Notes: generated by a model from the sequence alone, not told the origin. A stretch of 5,719 nucleotides of DNA from Betaproteobacteria bacterium (GCA_009923345.1 RFTR01000129.1:1-5719), one strand, 5' to 3'; positions 1 to 5,719 are shown, numbered from the stretch's first letter. Made by a program: numbers and translations.

Positions 1-719
1 GGCATGTGCACGGCAATAAAAACCACTTGAAACCCGCAGACAAAAAAACCAGCCATAAGTAACTGAAAGCTTCGGTAGGCAAAGGCTTCGCGCAGGGCCT
101 GGAAAATCGATTGGTCGCGCACGGCTGTGTTGCCCCCGGCGAAGCTGGGTTCTCTCAGGCCCAAAGCTAGAGGCACAGCCACTAACAAAGCCAATGTGAG
201 CCAAACCAAGGCTTCTTGCCATCCGTAGTTGGAGATTAAAAATCCCTCCACGGGAACCATCAAAAACTGACCAAAGGAGCCAGCAGCAGCAGCCACACCC
301 ATCGCCCAGGAGCGGCGTTCCGCACTGACATTGCGTCCAATCACGCCATAAATTACAGAATATGTAGTACCAGCCTGTGCCGCCCCAATCAAAATGCCGG
401 CCGTGAGCGTGAAAAGCGCGGGCGTTGGCGAGTAAGCCATACCCACAAGCCCCAAGGCGTAAAGCAATGCGCACACCACAATCACGCGGAAAGCGCCAAA
501 TTTGTCGGCCACCATGCCCGAGAAAATACTGAAAAAGCCCCAGGTCAGGTTCTGAATCGCCATGGCAAAGGCAAAGTTCTCGCGGGTCCAGTTTTGGGCT
601 TGGGTGATCGGTTGCAGCCATAAACCAAAGCCGTGGCGCACCCCCATAGACAGCGTCACGATAGCGGCTCCACAGAGGAGAACTTGCCACAGTGGCAGCG
701 TTTTGTTCGGTTGGTTCAT
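1..719 (-). CDS. MFS transporter, partial (C-terminal part beyond the left edge)
   Basis: Read on the minus strand from ATG at 719-717, the frame is open for 239 codons to the window edge and has no stop. The protein begins MNQPNKTLPLWQVLLCG and shows six hydrophobic segments at about residues 13-33, 49-68, 78-96, 101-123, 137-158 and 168-187. A polar loop (about 188-215) follows, then the start of a seventh segment from about 218. This is the classic 6+6 layout of an inner-membrane major facilitator. The loop between segments 2 and 3 carries a motif-A-like GMVADKFGAFR (68-78), and ERRSWAMG (134-141) precedes segment 5. The GVRHGFGLWLQP stretch (26-37) resembles monocarboxylate or oxalate/formate-type transporters common in Burkholderiales. 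That subfamily is from memory, and the substrate cannot be told. It diverges from parE with a 36-bp spacer and has no obvious functional link to it. No Shine-Dalgarno is visible before the ATG, so the start rests on protein pattern and position. Confidence 0.88.
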   Translation of the reverse strand, partial: MNQPNKTLPLWQVLLCGAAIVTLSMGVRHGFGLWLQPITQAQNWTRENFAFAMAIQNLTWGFFSIFSGMVADKFGAFRVIVVCALLYALGLVGMAYSPTPALFTLTAGILIGAAQAGTTYSVIYGVIGRNVSAERRSWAMGVAAAAGSFGQFLMVPVEGFLISNYGWQEALVWLTLALLVAVPLALGLREPSFAGGNTAVRDQSIFQALREAFAYRSFQLLMAGFFVCGFQVVFIAVHM

Positions 720-755
720 GGGGGTGACTTTACCGAATCCCTACAATTCCCGCCC
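720..755. promoter_or_regulatory. Divergent promoter region between the transporter gene and parE, probably leaderless starts
   Basis: The 36-bp spacer must hold the start signals for both genes unless parE is read from promoters inside the transporter gene. On the plus strand TACAAT (742-747) matches a sigma-70 -10 box and ends 8 nt before the parE ATG, so transcription would begin at or within about two bases of the start codon. No purine-rich Shine-Dalgarno precedes parE (the last bases are CCCGCCC). On the minus strand TAAAGT (732-727) lies 7 nt before the transporter ATG, a similar arrangement. No convincing -35 hexamer is seen at 16-18 bp for either box, which limits confidence. Confidence 0.45.
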
Positions 756-2735
756 ATGGCATCCAAGCAACCTACCCCCACACCCCAGTATTCCGAAGGG
801 TCGATCCGCGTCCTTAAAGGACTCGAACCGGTCAAACAGCGTCCGGGTATGTATACCCGCACCGACAACCCGCTCCACGTTATCCAAGAGGTTTTGGACA
901 ACGCCGCTGACGAGTCCTTAGCTGGCCACGGCAAAAAAATCGCTGTCATTCTGCACACCGATGGCTCGGTCAGCATCGAAGACGACGGCCGAGGCATTCC
1001 CTTTGGCATGCACCCAGAGGAAAAAGTGCCCGTCATAGAGATCGTTTTCACCCGCTTGCACGCTGGTGGCAAATTCGACAAAGGCCAAGGCGGCGCCTAC
1101 AGCTTCTCTGGCGGATTGCACGGCGTGGGCGTTAGCGTGACCAATGCGCTAGCCAAACGCATGGAAGTCACCTCCTACCGCGAAGGCCAAGTCGCCCATT
1201 TGGTGTTTGCCGGTGGCGATGTGGTCGAAAAACTCAAAATCCGCAAGCAAGACGCGAATGAACGCAAACAAGGCACGACAGTGCGTGTTTGGCCGGACGG
1301 CAAATACTTTGAAACATCCGCCTTACCCATGGCCGAATTAGTGCATTTACTCCGCAGCAAGGCTGTATTGATGCCTGGCGTTGGCGTTTGGCTCAACAAC
1401 GAAAAAACCAAAGACACCCAAAACTGGCTCTACAAAGGCGGCCTGCGCGACTACTTGATGCAAACGCTCCATGGTGACCCAGTCATCCCTTTGTTCGAGG
1501 GGGATGGCTACGCAGACAGCAACCACGATAGCTTTGCCGAAGGCGAGGGCGCCGAATGGGCCGTTGCATTCACCGAGGACGGCCAACCCGTGCGCGAGAG
1601 CTACGTCAACCTAATTCCCACCACTGCAGGTGGCACCCACGACTCAGGTTTGCGCGACGGTTTGTTCACCGCCGTCAAAAGCTTTATTGAGTTGCATGCC
1701 TTGCTACCCAAGGGCGTCAAACTCATGCCCGAAGACGTTTTTGCCCGCGCCAGTTTTGTGCTGAGCGCCAAAGTGTTGGACCCACAATTTCAAGGACAGA
1801 TCAAGGAACGCTTGAACTCGCGTGACGCGGTTCGTTTGGTTTCCAGCTTTGTGCGGCCCACGCTAGAGCTGTGGCTCAATCAGCACGTCGAGTACGGCAA
1901 AAAACTCGCCGAACTCGCCATCAAAGCGGCTCAAACCCGCCAAAAGGCAGGGCAAAAAGTTGAAAAACGCAAAGGCTCTGGCGTGGCAGTTTTGCCAGGC
2001 AAATTGACTGATTGCGAAAGCAAAGACACAGCCGACAACGAAGTCTTCTTGGTCGAAGGAGATTCTGCTGGCGGCAGCGCCAAAATGGGCCGCAACAAAG
2101 AAAACCAAGCCATCCTGCCCCTGCGCGGCAAAGTGCTCAATACTTGGGAAGTCGAGCGCGACCGCTTGTTTGCCAACAACGAAATCCACGACATCTCGGT
2201 CGCCATTGGCATCGATCCCCACGGAGCACATGACGAACCAGACTTAAGCGGCCTGCGCTACGGCAAGATTTGCATCTTGAGCGACGCGGACGTGGACGGC
2301 TCGCACATCCAGGTTCTGTTGTTAACGCTGTTCTTCAGGCACTTCCCCAAACTCATCGAAGCCGGTCATGTCTTCGTGGCACGTCCACCCTTGTTCCGGG
2401 TAGACGCTCCCGCCCGTGGCAAAAAGCCTGCTTCAAAAGTTTATGCCTTAGACGAAGGCGAACTCACAGCCATCCTCGACAAACTCCGTAAAGACGGTGT
2501 GCGCGAAGGTGCGTGGAGCATCAGCCGATTCAAAGGCTTAGGCGAAATGAGCGCAGAACAGTTGTGGGACACGACGCTCAACCCTGACACACGCAGGCTC
2601 ATGCCAGTGCAACTAGGACAACTCGACTTCCTACAAACAGAAGGCCTGATCACCCAACTCATGGGCAAAGGCGAAGCATCCGCACGCAGGGAGCTCATGG
2701 AGTTACACGGCGACAGCATAGAAATAGACGTGTAA
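756..2735 (+). CDS. parE: DNA topoisomerase IV subunit B (ParE)
   Basis: This 659-residue protein is the ATPase subunit of topoisomerase IV, the type IIA enzyme that unlinks daughter chromosomes; it pairs with ParC. The GHKL ATPase shows the N-box with E45 (general base) and N49 (Mg binding), EDDGRGIP (75-82), the glycine-rich lid GGLHGVGVSV (119-128) and GTT (173-175). The transducer domain has YVNLIPTTAGGTH (283-295) and the lysine loop QIK (348-350), where many relatives have QTK. The Toprim domain has EGDSAGG (434-440) and the metal-binding DADVDGSH (510-517), followed by RFKGLGEM (591-598). DPQFQGQ, LNTWEVERD and the short length point to ParE; GyrB of proteobacteria is near 800 residues because of an insert. 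The frame is open back to 633, but family homology begins just after the ATG at 756 and the upstream part is antisense to the transporter, so 756 was chosen. No lesion is seen. parC follows after 113 bp. Confidence 0.97.
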   Translation: MASKQPTPTPQYSEGSIRVLKGLEPVKQRPGMYTRTDNPLHVIQEVLDNAADESLAGHGKKIAVILHTDGSVSIEDDGRGIPFGMHPEEKVPVIEIVFTRLHAGGKFDKGQGGAYSFSGGLHGVGVSVTNALAKRMEVTSYREGQVAHLVFAGGDVVEKLKIRKQDANERKQGTTVRVWPDGKYFETSALPMAELVHLLRSKAVLMPGVGVWLNNEKTKDTQNWLYKGGLRDYLMQTLHGDPVIPLFEGDGYADSNHDSFAEGEGAEWAVAFTEDGQPVRESYVNLIPTTAGGTHDSGLRDGLFTAVKSFIELHALLPKGVKLMPEDVFARASFVLSAKVLDPQFQGQIKERLNSRDAVRLVSSFVRPTLELWLNQHVEYGKKLAELAIKAAQTRQKAGQKVEKRKGSGVAVLPGKLTDCESKDTADNEVFLVEGDSAGGSAKMGRNKENQAILPLRGKVLNTWEVERDRLFANNEIHDISVAIGIDPHGAHDEPDLSGLRYGKICILSDADVDGSHIQVLLLTLFFRHFPKLIEAGHVFVARPPLFRVDAPARGKKPASKVYALDEGELTAILDKLRKDGVREGAWSISRFKGLGEMSAEQLWDTTLNPDTRRLMPVQLGQLDFLQTEGLITQLMGKGEASARRELMELHGDSIEIDV

Positions 2736-2767
2736 AAAACAAGGGAACTTCAACTCAAAACCCCGTA

Positions 2768-2831
2768 GGTGAGGCCAGTGGCGGCAGCCAACGATTTCTT
2801 GTATGAGGCGGATGCTGCCGCTGGCCTCGCC
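2768..2831. repeat. Imperfect inverted repeat (long stem-loop) in the parE-parC spacer
   Basis: The outer arms 2768-2778 and 2821-2831 pair over 11 positions with one G-T wobble. After a 3-nt bulge (2779-2781), 2782-2788 pairs with 2814-2820 over 7 bp. A 25-nt loop remains. The stem is very GC-rich (arms GAGGCCAG...GGCAGC). It is not an intrinsic terminator for parE, because it is followed by GGAGCGAATAAAAAAAT rather than a T run. It could be a dispersed palindromic repeat of the REP type, an mRNA stabiliser or processing site between parE and parC, or a translational control element, since the parC ribosome binding site begins at the base immediately after the stem. The structure was deduced by eye; its role is unknown. 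Confidence 0.65.
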
Positions 2832-2835
2832 GGAG
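2832..2835 (+). promoter_or_regulatory. Candidate Shine-Dalgarno of parC
   Basis: GGAG stands 13 nt before the parC ATG at 2849, a longer spacing than the usual 5-9 nt, with an A-rich spacer (AATAAAAAAAT). It is the only SD-like motif near the start and touches the 3' foot of the inverted repeat, so folding could influence ribosome access. It suggests that parC is translated independently rather than coupled to parE. Confidence 0.45.
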
Positions 2836-2848
2836 CGAATAAAAAAAT

Positions 2849-4453
2849 ATGTCAGATATCACCACTATAGATTTACCCATAGCCGACAACGACGACGGCA
2901 TAGCCTTAGGCCACTACGCCCAACGTGCTTACTTGGAGTACGCCCTGAGCGTCGTCAAAGGCCGCGCCTTGCCCGACGTCTGCGATGGCCAAAAACCTGT
3001 GCAGCGCCGCATCTTGTATTCCATGTCCCGTATGGGCTTGGGCTTTAGCGGCAACACCGGCGCCAAACCTGTCAAAAGCGCACGCGTAGTCGGCGATGTA
3101 CTCGGCCGCTACCACCCCCATGGCGACAGCGCCGCCTATGAAGCATTGGTGCGTATGGCGCAAGACTTCGCGCAGCGCTACCCGCTCATCGACGGACAAG
3201 GCAACTTTGGATCACGCGATGGCGACGGCGCAGCCGCCATGCGTTACACCGAAGCGCGTTTAGCCAAGATCACCACTTTGTTGCTCGACGAAATCGACGA
3301 AGGCACGGTCGACTTCCAGCCCAACTACGACGGCTCCACCGAAGAGCCCAAACAGTTGCCCGCGCGTTTGCCGTTTGCATTGCTCAACGGTGCGAGTGGT
3401 ATCGCGGTGGGCATGGCGACCGAGATCCCCAGCCATAACCTGCGCGAAGTGGCGGATGCATGCATCGCGTTGATCAAAACCCCGAAGCTTAGCGATGCAG
3501 ACTTGCTGGCGCTTTTGCCCGCACCCGACTATCCGGGCGGCGGACAAATCATCAGCAGCGCGTCCGATATTGCAGATGCCTACCGCACAGGTCGCGGTTC
3601 GTTAAAAGTACGCGCCCGCTGGGTGATCGAAGAACTTGCGCGCGGCCAGTGGCAGTTGGTGGTGAACGAATTGCCCCCTGGCGTTAGTAGCCAACGCGTG
3701 CTTGAAGAAATAGAAGAACTCACCAACCCCAAAGTCAAAGTTGGCAAAAAAGCCCTTAGCCCTGAGCAAAACCAGCTCAAGGCCACGGTGTTGTCCGTGT
3801 TGGATGTAGTGCGTGACGAGTCGAGCAAAGACGCGGCCGTGCGTTTGGTGTTTGAGCCCAAAACTCGGACCATCGAGCAACAAGAACTGATCACCACTTT
3901 GCTGGCGCACACCAGTTTGGAGACCTCATCGTCGATCAACCTGACGATGGTGGGTATCGATGGACGCCCGGTGCAAAAGTCGATGCGCGACATGCTCACC
4001 GAATGGATCGAGTTCCGCCAAGCGACTGTTTTGCGTCGTTCGCAGCACCGTTTGAACAAGGTGCTGGACCGCATCCATATCTTGGAAGGGCGGCAGCTGG
4101 TGCTGCTCAATATTGACGAGGTGATTGCCATCATCCGTCAAAGCGACGAACCCAAAGCCGCCTTGATCCAGCGCTTCAAATTGAGCGACCGCCAAGCCGA
4201 AGACATCTTAGAAATTCGCCTGCGCCAATTGGCGCGGTTGGAAGCGATCAAGATCAAGCAAGAGCTCAAAGAGTTGAAAGAAGAAAAAGCCAAGCTCGAA
4301 GAGATCGTAGGCAACGCCACCGCTTTGCGCCGCTTGCCGTCGCACATTGATCCAGGAAGAGAAAAAAGCTGTCGCCGAAGTCAAAGTGGTGGACGAACCC
4401 GTTACCGTGGTGGTCTCCGAAAAAGGCTGGGTGCGTGCACGCAACGGCCATAG
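2849..4453 (+). CDS. parC: 5' ORF of broken parC: breakage-reunion domain with a 38-residue out-of-frame tail
   Basis: As it stands, translation from ATG 2849 gives 534 residues. Residues 1-496 are ParC: the winged-helix domain with catalytic Y133, the tower, and the coiled coil that forms the C-gate. The charged helix around 466-488 (KIKQELKELKEEKAKLEE) leads out of the coiled coil. From P497 the reading is out of frame (PSHIDPGREKS and on) until TAG at 4451-4453. The product would therefore contain the complete catalytic core but not the C-terminal beta-pinwheel that binds and wraps DNA. It is known of type IIA enzymes that the core without this domain keeps some cleavage and strand-passage activity. 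Whether this protein is stable here is not visible. It overlaps the downstream ParC frame by more than 100 nt. Confidence 0.6.
   Translation: MSDITTIDLPIADNDDGIALGHYAQRAYLEYALSVVKGRALPDVCDGQKPVQRRILYSMSRMGLGFSGNTGAKPVKSARVVGDVLGRYHPHGDSAAYEALVRMAQDFAQRYPLIDGQGNFGSRDGDGAAAMRYTEARLAKITTLLLDEIDEGTVDFQPNYDGSTEEPKQLPARLPFALLNGASGIAVGMATEIPSHNLREVADACIALIKTPKLSDADLLALLPAPDYPGGGQIISSASDIADAYRTGRGSLKVRARWVIEELARGQWQLVVNELPPGVSSQRVLEEIEELTNPKVKVGKKALSPEQNQLKATVLSVLDVVRDESSKDAAVRLVFEPKTRTIEQQELITTLLAHTSLETSSSINLTMVGIDGRPVQKSMRDMLTEWIEFRQATVLRRSQHRLNKVLDRIHILEGRQLVLLNIDEVIAIIRQSDEPKAALIQRFKLSDRQAEDILEIRLRQLARLEAIKIKQELKELKEEKAKLEEIVGNATALRRLPSHIDPGREKSCRRSQSGGRTRYRGGLRKRLGACTQRP
4334..4340 (+). other. 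Junction of the parC frame break
   Basis: The upstream frame ends with CGC CGC TTG (R494 R495 L496; TTG at 4334-4336). A lone C at 4337 is followed by CGT CGC ACA TTG ATC CAG in the new frame (RRTLIQ). In E. coli ParC the matching RR is preceded by DD, so C4337 can be the last base of a lost Asp codon. This places the break between 4336 and 4337 within a few bases, and the lost length would be 3n+2 (41 nt with the E. coli spacing). The exact length depends on the closest relative, which I cannot align. Confidence 0.75.
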
Positions 4454-5147
4454 CCATGACCCCAGCAGTTTTGCTTTTAAAGCGGGTGACGGTTTGTATG
4501 GAACCTTTGAGTGCCGGACGGTGGATACCTTTATCGCCTTTGGCTCCAATGGCCGGATTTACTCAGTACCCGTGTCTTTGCTTCCAGGCGCAAGGGGAGA
4601 TGGTCAGCCCGTAACCACCTTGGTCGATCTCGAGGCGGGTACCCAACTTTTGCATTACGTCGCTGGCCCGGCCAACGCCACCTACCTGCTCAGCAGTTCA
4701 GGCGGTTATGGCTTCTTGGCCAATATCGAACACATGATTTCGCGCAACAAGAGCGGTAAAGCTTTTGTAACGGTGAACGAAGGCGAAACCATGTGCCGTC
4801 CTTCGCCTGTAAGCGGCGGTTCCGGCGAAACGCCATGGCCGGTTGCTGTCAACGTTGCCTGTGCTTCCGTCGGTGGACGCTTCTTGACCTTCGCTATAGG
4901 GGAGCTCAAAACTATGGAAAAAGGCGGTCGCGGTTTGATGTTGATCGACCTGGAAGCCAAGGACAGCCTTGCTGGCGCTGCCGCCTACACACGTAGCGTG
5001 CGCATCGATGGAATTGGCAGAGGCGGTAAGGCGCGTGAGGAAATCTTAGAAATTCGTAGCCTCAACAACGCAAAAGCTACCCGCGCTAAAAAGGGCAAAG
5101 TGGCAGATCTTGGCTTTAAGCCAAGTGGCGTTATACGGATGGAGTAA
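4338..5147 (+). CDS. parC: 3' ORF of broken parC: C-terminal beta-pinwheel domain
   Basis: In-frame ParC sequence runs for 269 codons from CGT 4338 to TAA 5145-5147. The repeated beta blades are seen as VTVVVSEKGWVRARNG, FIAFGSNGRIYSVPV, YLLSSSGGYGFLA, and ASVGGRFLTFAIGELK, with the conserved turn LPGARGDGQPVTTL between blades 2 and 3. The only start-like codon at the head is TTG 4347 (MIQEEKKAVAEV), which would yield 266 residues. No Shine-Dalgarno precedes it, and the frame is closed upstream by TGA at 4275-4277, so independent translation is doubtful. It is best viewed as the separated tail of parC. A gyrA C-terminal domain is excluded because the GyrA-box QRRGGKG is absent and it continues the ParC frame. 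Confidence 0.55.
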   Translation, partial: RRTLIQEEKKAVAEVKVVDEPVTVVVSEKGWVRARNGHSHDPSSFAFKAGDGLYGTFECRTVDTFIAFGSNGRIYSVPVSLLPGARGDGQPVTTLVDLEAGTQLLHYVAGPANATYLLSSSGGYGFLANIEHMISRNKSGKAFVTVNEGETMCRPSPVSGGSGETPWPVAVNVACASVGGRFLTFAIGELKTMEKGGRGLMLIDLEAKDSLAGAAAYTRSVRIDGIGRGGKAREEILEIRSLNNAKATRAKKGKVADLGFKPSGVIRME

Positions 5148-5151
5148 AAGA

Positions 5152-5180
5152 AAAAGCGGCTTACAAGCCGCTTTTGTTGT
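5152..5180. terminator. Rho-independent terminator, probably bidirectional
   Basis: AAAAGCGGC (5152-5160) pairs perfectly with GCCGCTTTT (5167-5175) around the loop TTACAA, starting 4 nt after the parC stop. On the plus strand the stem is followed by a T-rich tail (TTTTGTTGTTGTTG). On the minus strand the far side reads TTTTTCTTTTACT. It therefore fits termination of parC and also of the convergent small gene whose stop is at 5195. Confidence 0.88.
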
Positions 5181-5194
5181 TGTTGAAAGCCACG

Positions 5195-5461
5195 TTAAGC
5201 CTTTGCTTTTGTGGCTGCTTCTGCGGCTGCAGGGGCAGATGGTGCGGCATCTTTCTTGGGAGGGCTACAGTCAAAGCAAACAAACATGGATGAACCCAAT
5301 ATGCGTTTGAAAGAACCGTTATTGCGGGGTTTGTGAACGCCGCACTTGATGCAGCTCATGGTGTCGCCAGTTCTGCCAAGTCCCTCAAAAGGCGATCCGC
5401 CTTTTTTGGATTTGTAGCGCAAACCGTCGTTGGAGATTTCTGTTTTTTCTGGGCGTGACAT
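5195..5461 (-). CDS. Small zinc-ribbon-like protein, function unknown
   Basis: The 88-residue protein begins MSRPEKTEISNDGLRYKSKK and holds two CxxC pairs, C37-C40 (CIKC) and C62-C65 (CFDC), 21 residues apart. This is the layout expected for one tetra-cysteine zinc-binding ribbon. A basic segment (HKPRNNGSFKR, 43-53) lies between the pairs, and an alanine, proline and lysine tail (67-88) is likely disordered. It has no signal peptide or membrane segment, so it is probably cytoplasmic. Similar small proteins of unknown role are, as I recall, common in Burkholderiales; I cannot name a family. ATG 5461 was chosen over TTG 5482 because the extra seven codons look unlike the rest and ATG is the commoner start; neither has a clear Shine-Dalgarno. 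It is convergent with parC and shares its terminator. Nucleic-acid binding is a guess. Confidence 0.82.
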   Translation of the reverse strand: MSRPEKTEISNDGLRYKSKKGGSPFEGLGRTGDTMSCIKCGVHKPRNNGSFKRILGSSMFVCFDCSPPKKDAAPSAPAAAEAATKAKA

Positions 5462-5566
5462 CGTTTTTGTAGATCTGGACAAAAGCGTATTTTCGCAAAT
5501 TTATCGGCTGACTTCCTGTAAAAGGCGAAAAAAGCCCTCAAAACGATGAAAAATCTTTCGAAATAG

Positions 5567-5598
5567 AGCCCAAACCTATGCTTTTTGGGGCTTGGGCT
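5567..5598. repeat. Short inverted repeat in the 5462-5676 spacer
   Basis: AGCCCAA (5567-5573) is complementary to TTGGGCT (5592-5598) across an 18-nt loop. Downstream lies only a broken T-rich stretch (TCATTTCTT), so it is a weak terminator candidate at best. It could equally be an operator or chance. The rest of the 215-bp spacer is AT-rich and holds no gene I can support. Confidence 0.3.
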
Positions 5599-5645
5599 TC
5601 ATTTCTTAAGCAGCGATAGTTCACCCAAAGCGTGCGTAATTGTTC

Positions 5646-5651
5646 GACAAT
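5646..5651 (+). promoter_or_regulatory. Candidate -10 box of the rightmost gene
   Basis: GACAAT resembles the TATAAT consensus and lies 25 nt before the ATG, giving a short leader that includes the ribosome binding site. There is no good -35 hexamer at the usual distance, so this is tentative. Confidence 0.3.
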
Positions 5652-5663
5652 AGTAGATGTCAC

Positions 5664-5669
5664 AAGGAG
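5664..5669 (+). promoter_or_regulatory. Shine-Dalgarno of the rightmost gene
   Basis: AAGGAG stands 7 nt before ATG 5677, a near-ideal match and spacing. It fixes the start of the truncated gene. It is also the only start in the window with a classical ribosome binding site, in contrast to parE and the transporter gene. Confidence 0.85.
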
Positions 5670-5676
5670 ATGCACC

Positions 5677-5719
5677 ATGATTCACTCCAAAACACTGCGC
5701 AGTTTGGCGCTTTGCCTCG
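5677..5719 (+). CDS. Start of an unidentified gene, probably an exported protein (cut by the right edge)
   Basis: Fourteen full codons are visible, MIHSKTLRSLALCL. A short N-terminus with K5 and R8 followed by a hydrophobic run is the usual opening of a Sec signal peptide, so a secreted, periplasmic or outer-membrane protein is likely. The cysteine at residue 13 comes too early in the run to call a lipobox. The start is well supported by the AAGGAG box. Nothing more can be said about function from this fragment. Confidence 0.65.
   Translation, partial: MIHSKTLRSLALCL

Larger units (their letters stand above)
2849..5147 (+). pseudogene. parC: DNA topoisomerase IV subunit A (ParC), frame broken by an apparent deletion of about 41 bp
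   Basis: ParC is the DNA breakage-reunion subunit of topoisomerase IV and partner of the upstream ParE. Codons 1-496 read in one frame: LEYALSVVKGRALPDVCDGQ (29-48), the quinolone-region helix GRYHPHGDSAAYEAL (86-100) with the drug-sensitive type S94 and E98, the catalytic tyrosine Y133 with R132 in AAMRYTEARL, and GIAVGMATEIPSHN. The remainder, from CGT at 4338 (RRTLIQEEKKAVAEV) to TAA at 5147, reads in the +1 frame and ends in the typical DLGFKPSGVIRME. Known ParC proteins carry roughly 14 residues (of the type KKELQADAQAYGDD in E. coli) between the two parts. These are absent, giving a deletion of about 41 bp if lengths match E. coli. Repaired, the protein would be about 779 residues, normal for the family in this group. 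No other stop or frame break is visible, so the lesion is recent, artefactual or tolerated. Whether the gene is dead is uncertain. Confidence 0.9.

Noticed and set aside
633..755. Possible 41-residue N-terminal extension of ParE (frame open back to 633)
   Set aside because: The extension is antisense to the transporter coding sequence, has no ParE-like residues, and family similarity starts directly after ATG 756.
2768..2831. Intrinsic terminator after parE
   Set aside because: The stem is followed by an A-rich stretch on the plus strand, not a T run, and has no proper T tail on the minus strand either.
2803..3048. Open frame in the parE-parC spacer running into parC
   Set aside because: It is arginine-rich, low in complexity and out of frame with a clear parC; a shadow of the real gene.
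3104..3150. Quinolone-resistance substitution in ParC
   Set aside because: The serine (S94) and glutamate (E98) at the classical positions are the sensitive-type residues.
3580..4134. Minus-strand open frame of 184 codons inside parC
   Set aside because: It is serine- and arginine-rich, lacks any recognisable motif or ribosome binding site, and is fully antisense to conserved ParC.
4205..5056. Exact 14-nt direct repeat ATCTTAGAAATTCG at 4205-4218 and 5043-5056
   Set aside because: Both copies encode ILEIR in conserved ParC positions; the match is explained by shared residues and codon choice.
5462..5482. TTG start at 5482 for the small zinc-ribbon protein
   Set aside because: It adds MSRSTKT without a ribosome binding site, and ATG 5461 gives the cleaner start.

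Overview
The window looks like an ordinary chromosomal segment of a betaproteobacterium, most likely Burkholderiales and perhaps near Comamonadaceae. This is inferred from the wording of the ParE and ParC proteins, the moderate GC content, and start regions in which a TACAAT-type -10 box lies just upstream of an ATG with no Shine-Dalgarno sequence. I see no rRNA, tRNA, CRISPR array, insertion sequence or phage gene.

Layout: (1) 1-719, minus strand, is the N-terminal part of a major facilitator superfamily transporter that runs off the left edge. (2) A 36-bp divergent spacer (720-755) separates it from (3) parE (756-2735, plus), a complete topoisomerase IV subunit B with all catalytic motifs. 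(4) A 113-bp spacer carries a strong imperfect inverted repeat (2768-2831) directly against the parC ribosome binding site. (5) parC (2849-5147, plus) encodes topoisomerase IV subunit A but its reading frame is broken near 4336/4337. The first 496 codons and the last 269 codons read as good ParC, yet they lie in different frames. Comparison with remembered ParC proteins suggests that about 41 bp is missing exactly between the breakage-reunion domain and the C-terminal beta-pinwheel. (6) A hairpin with T-rich tails on both sides (5152-5180) ends parC and also the convergent small gene. (7) 5195-5461, minus, encodes an 88-residue protein with a CxxC...CxxC zinc-ribbon-like core. (8) A 215-bp spacer leads to (9) the first 14 codons of a new plus-strand gene with a strong ribosome binding site, cut by the right edge.

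ParE and ParC together form the A2B2 topoisomerase IV that decatenates daughter chromosomes and relaxes supercoils using ATP. The break in parC is therefore the main point of interest: such a gene is normally essential, both halves look well conserved, and the break falls at a domain boundary. An assembly or sequencing artefact, a recent mutation, a split two-piece ParC, or frame restoration by slippage are all possible. I found no clear undescribed biological system.
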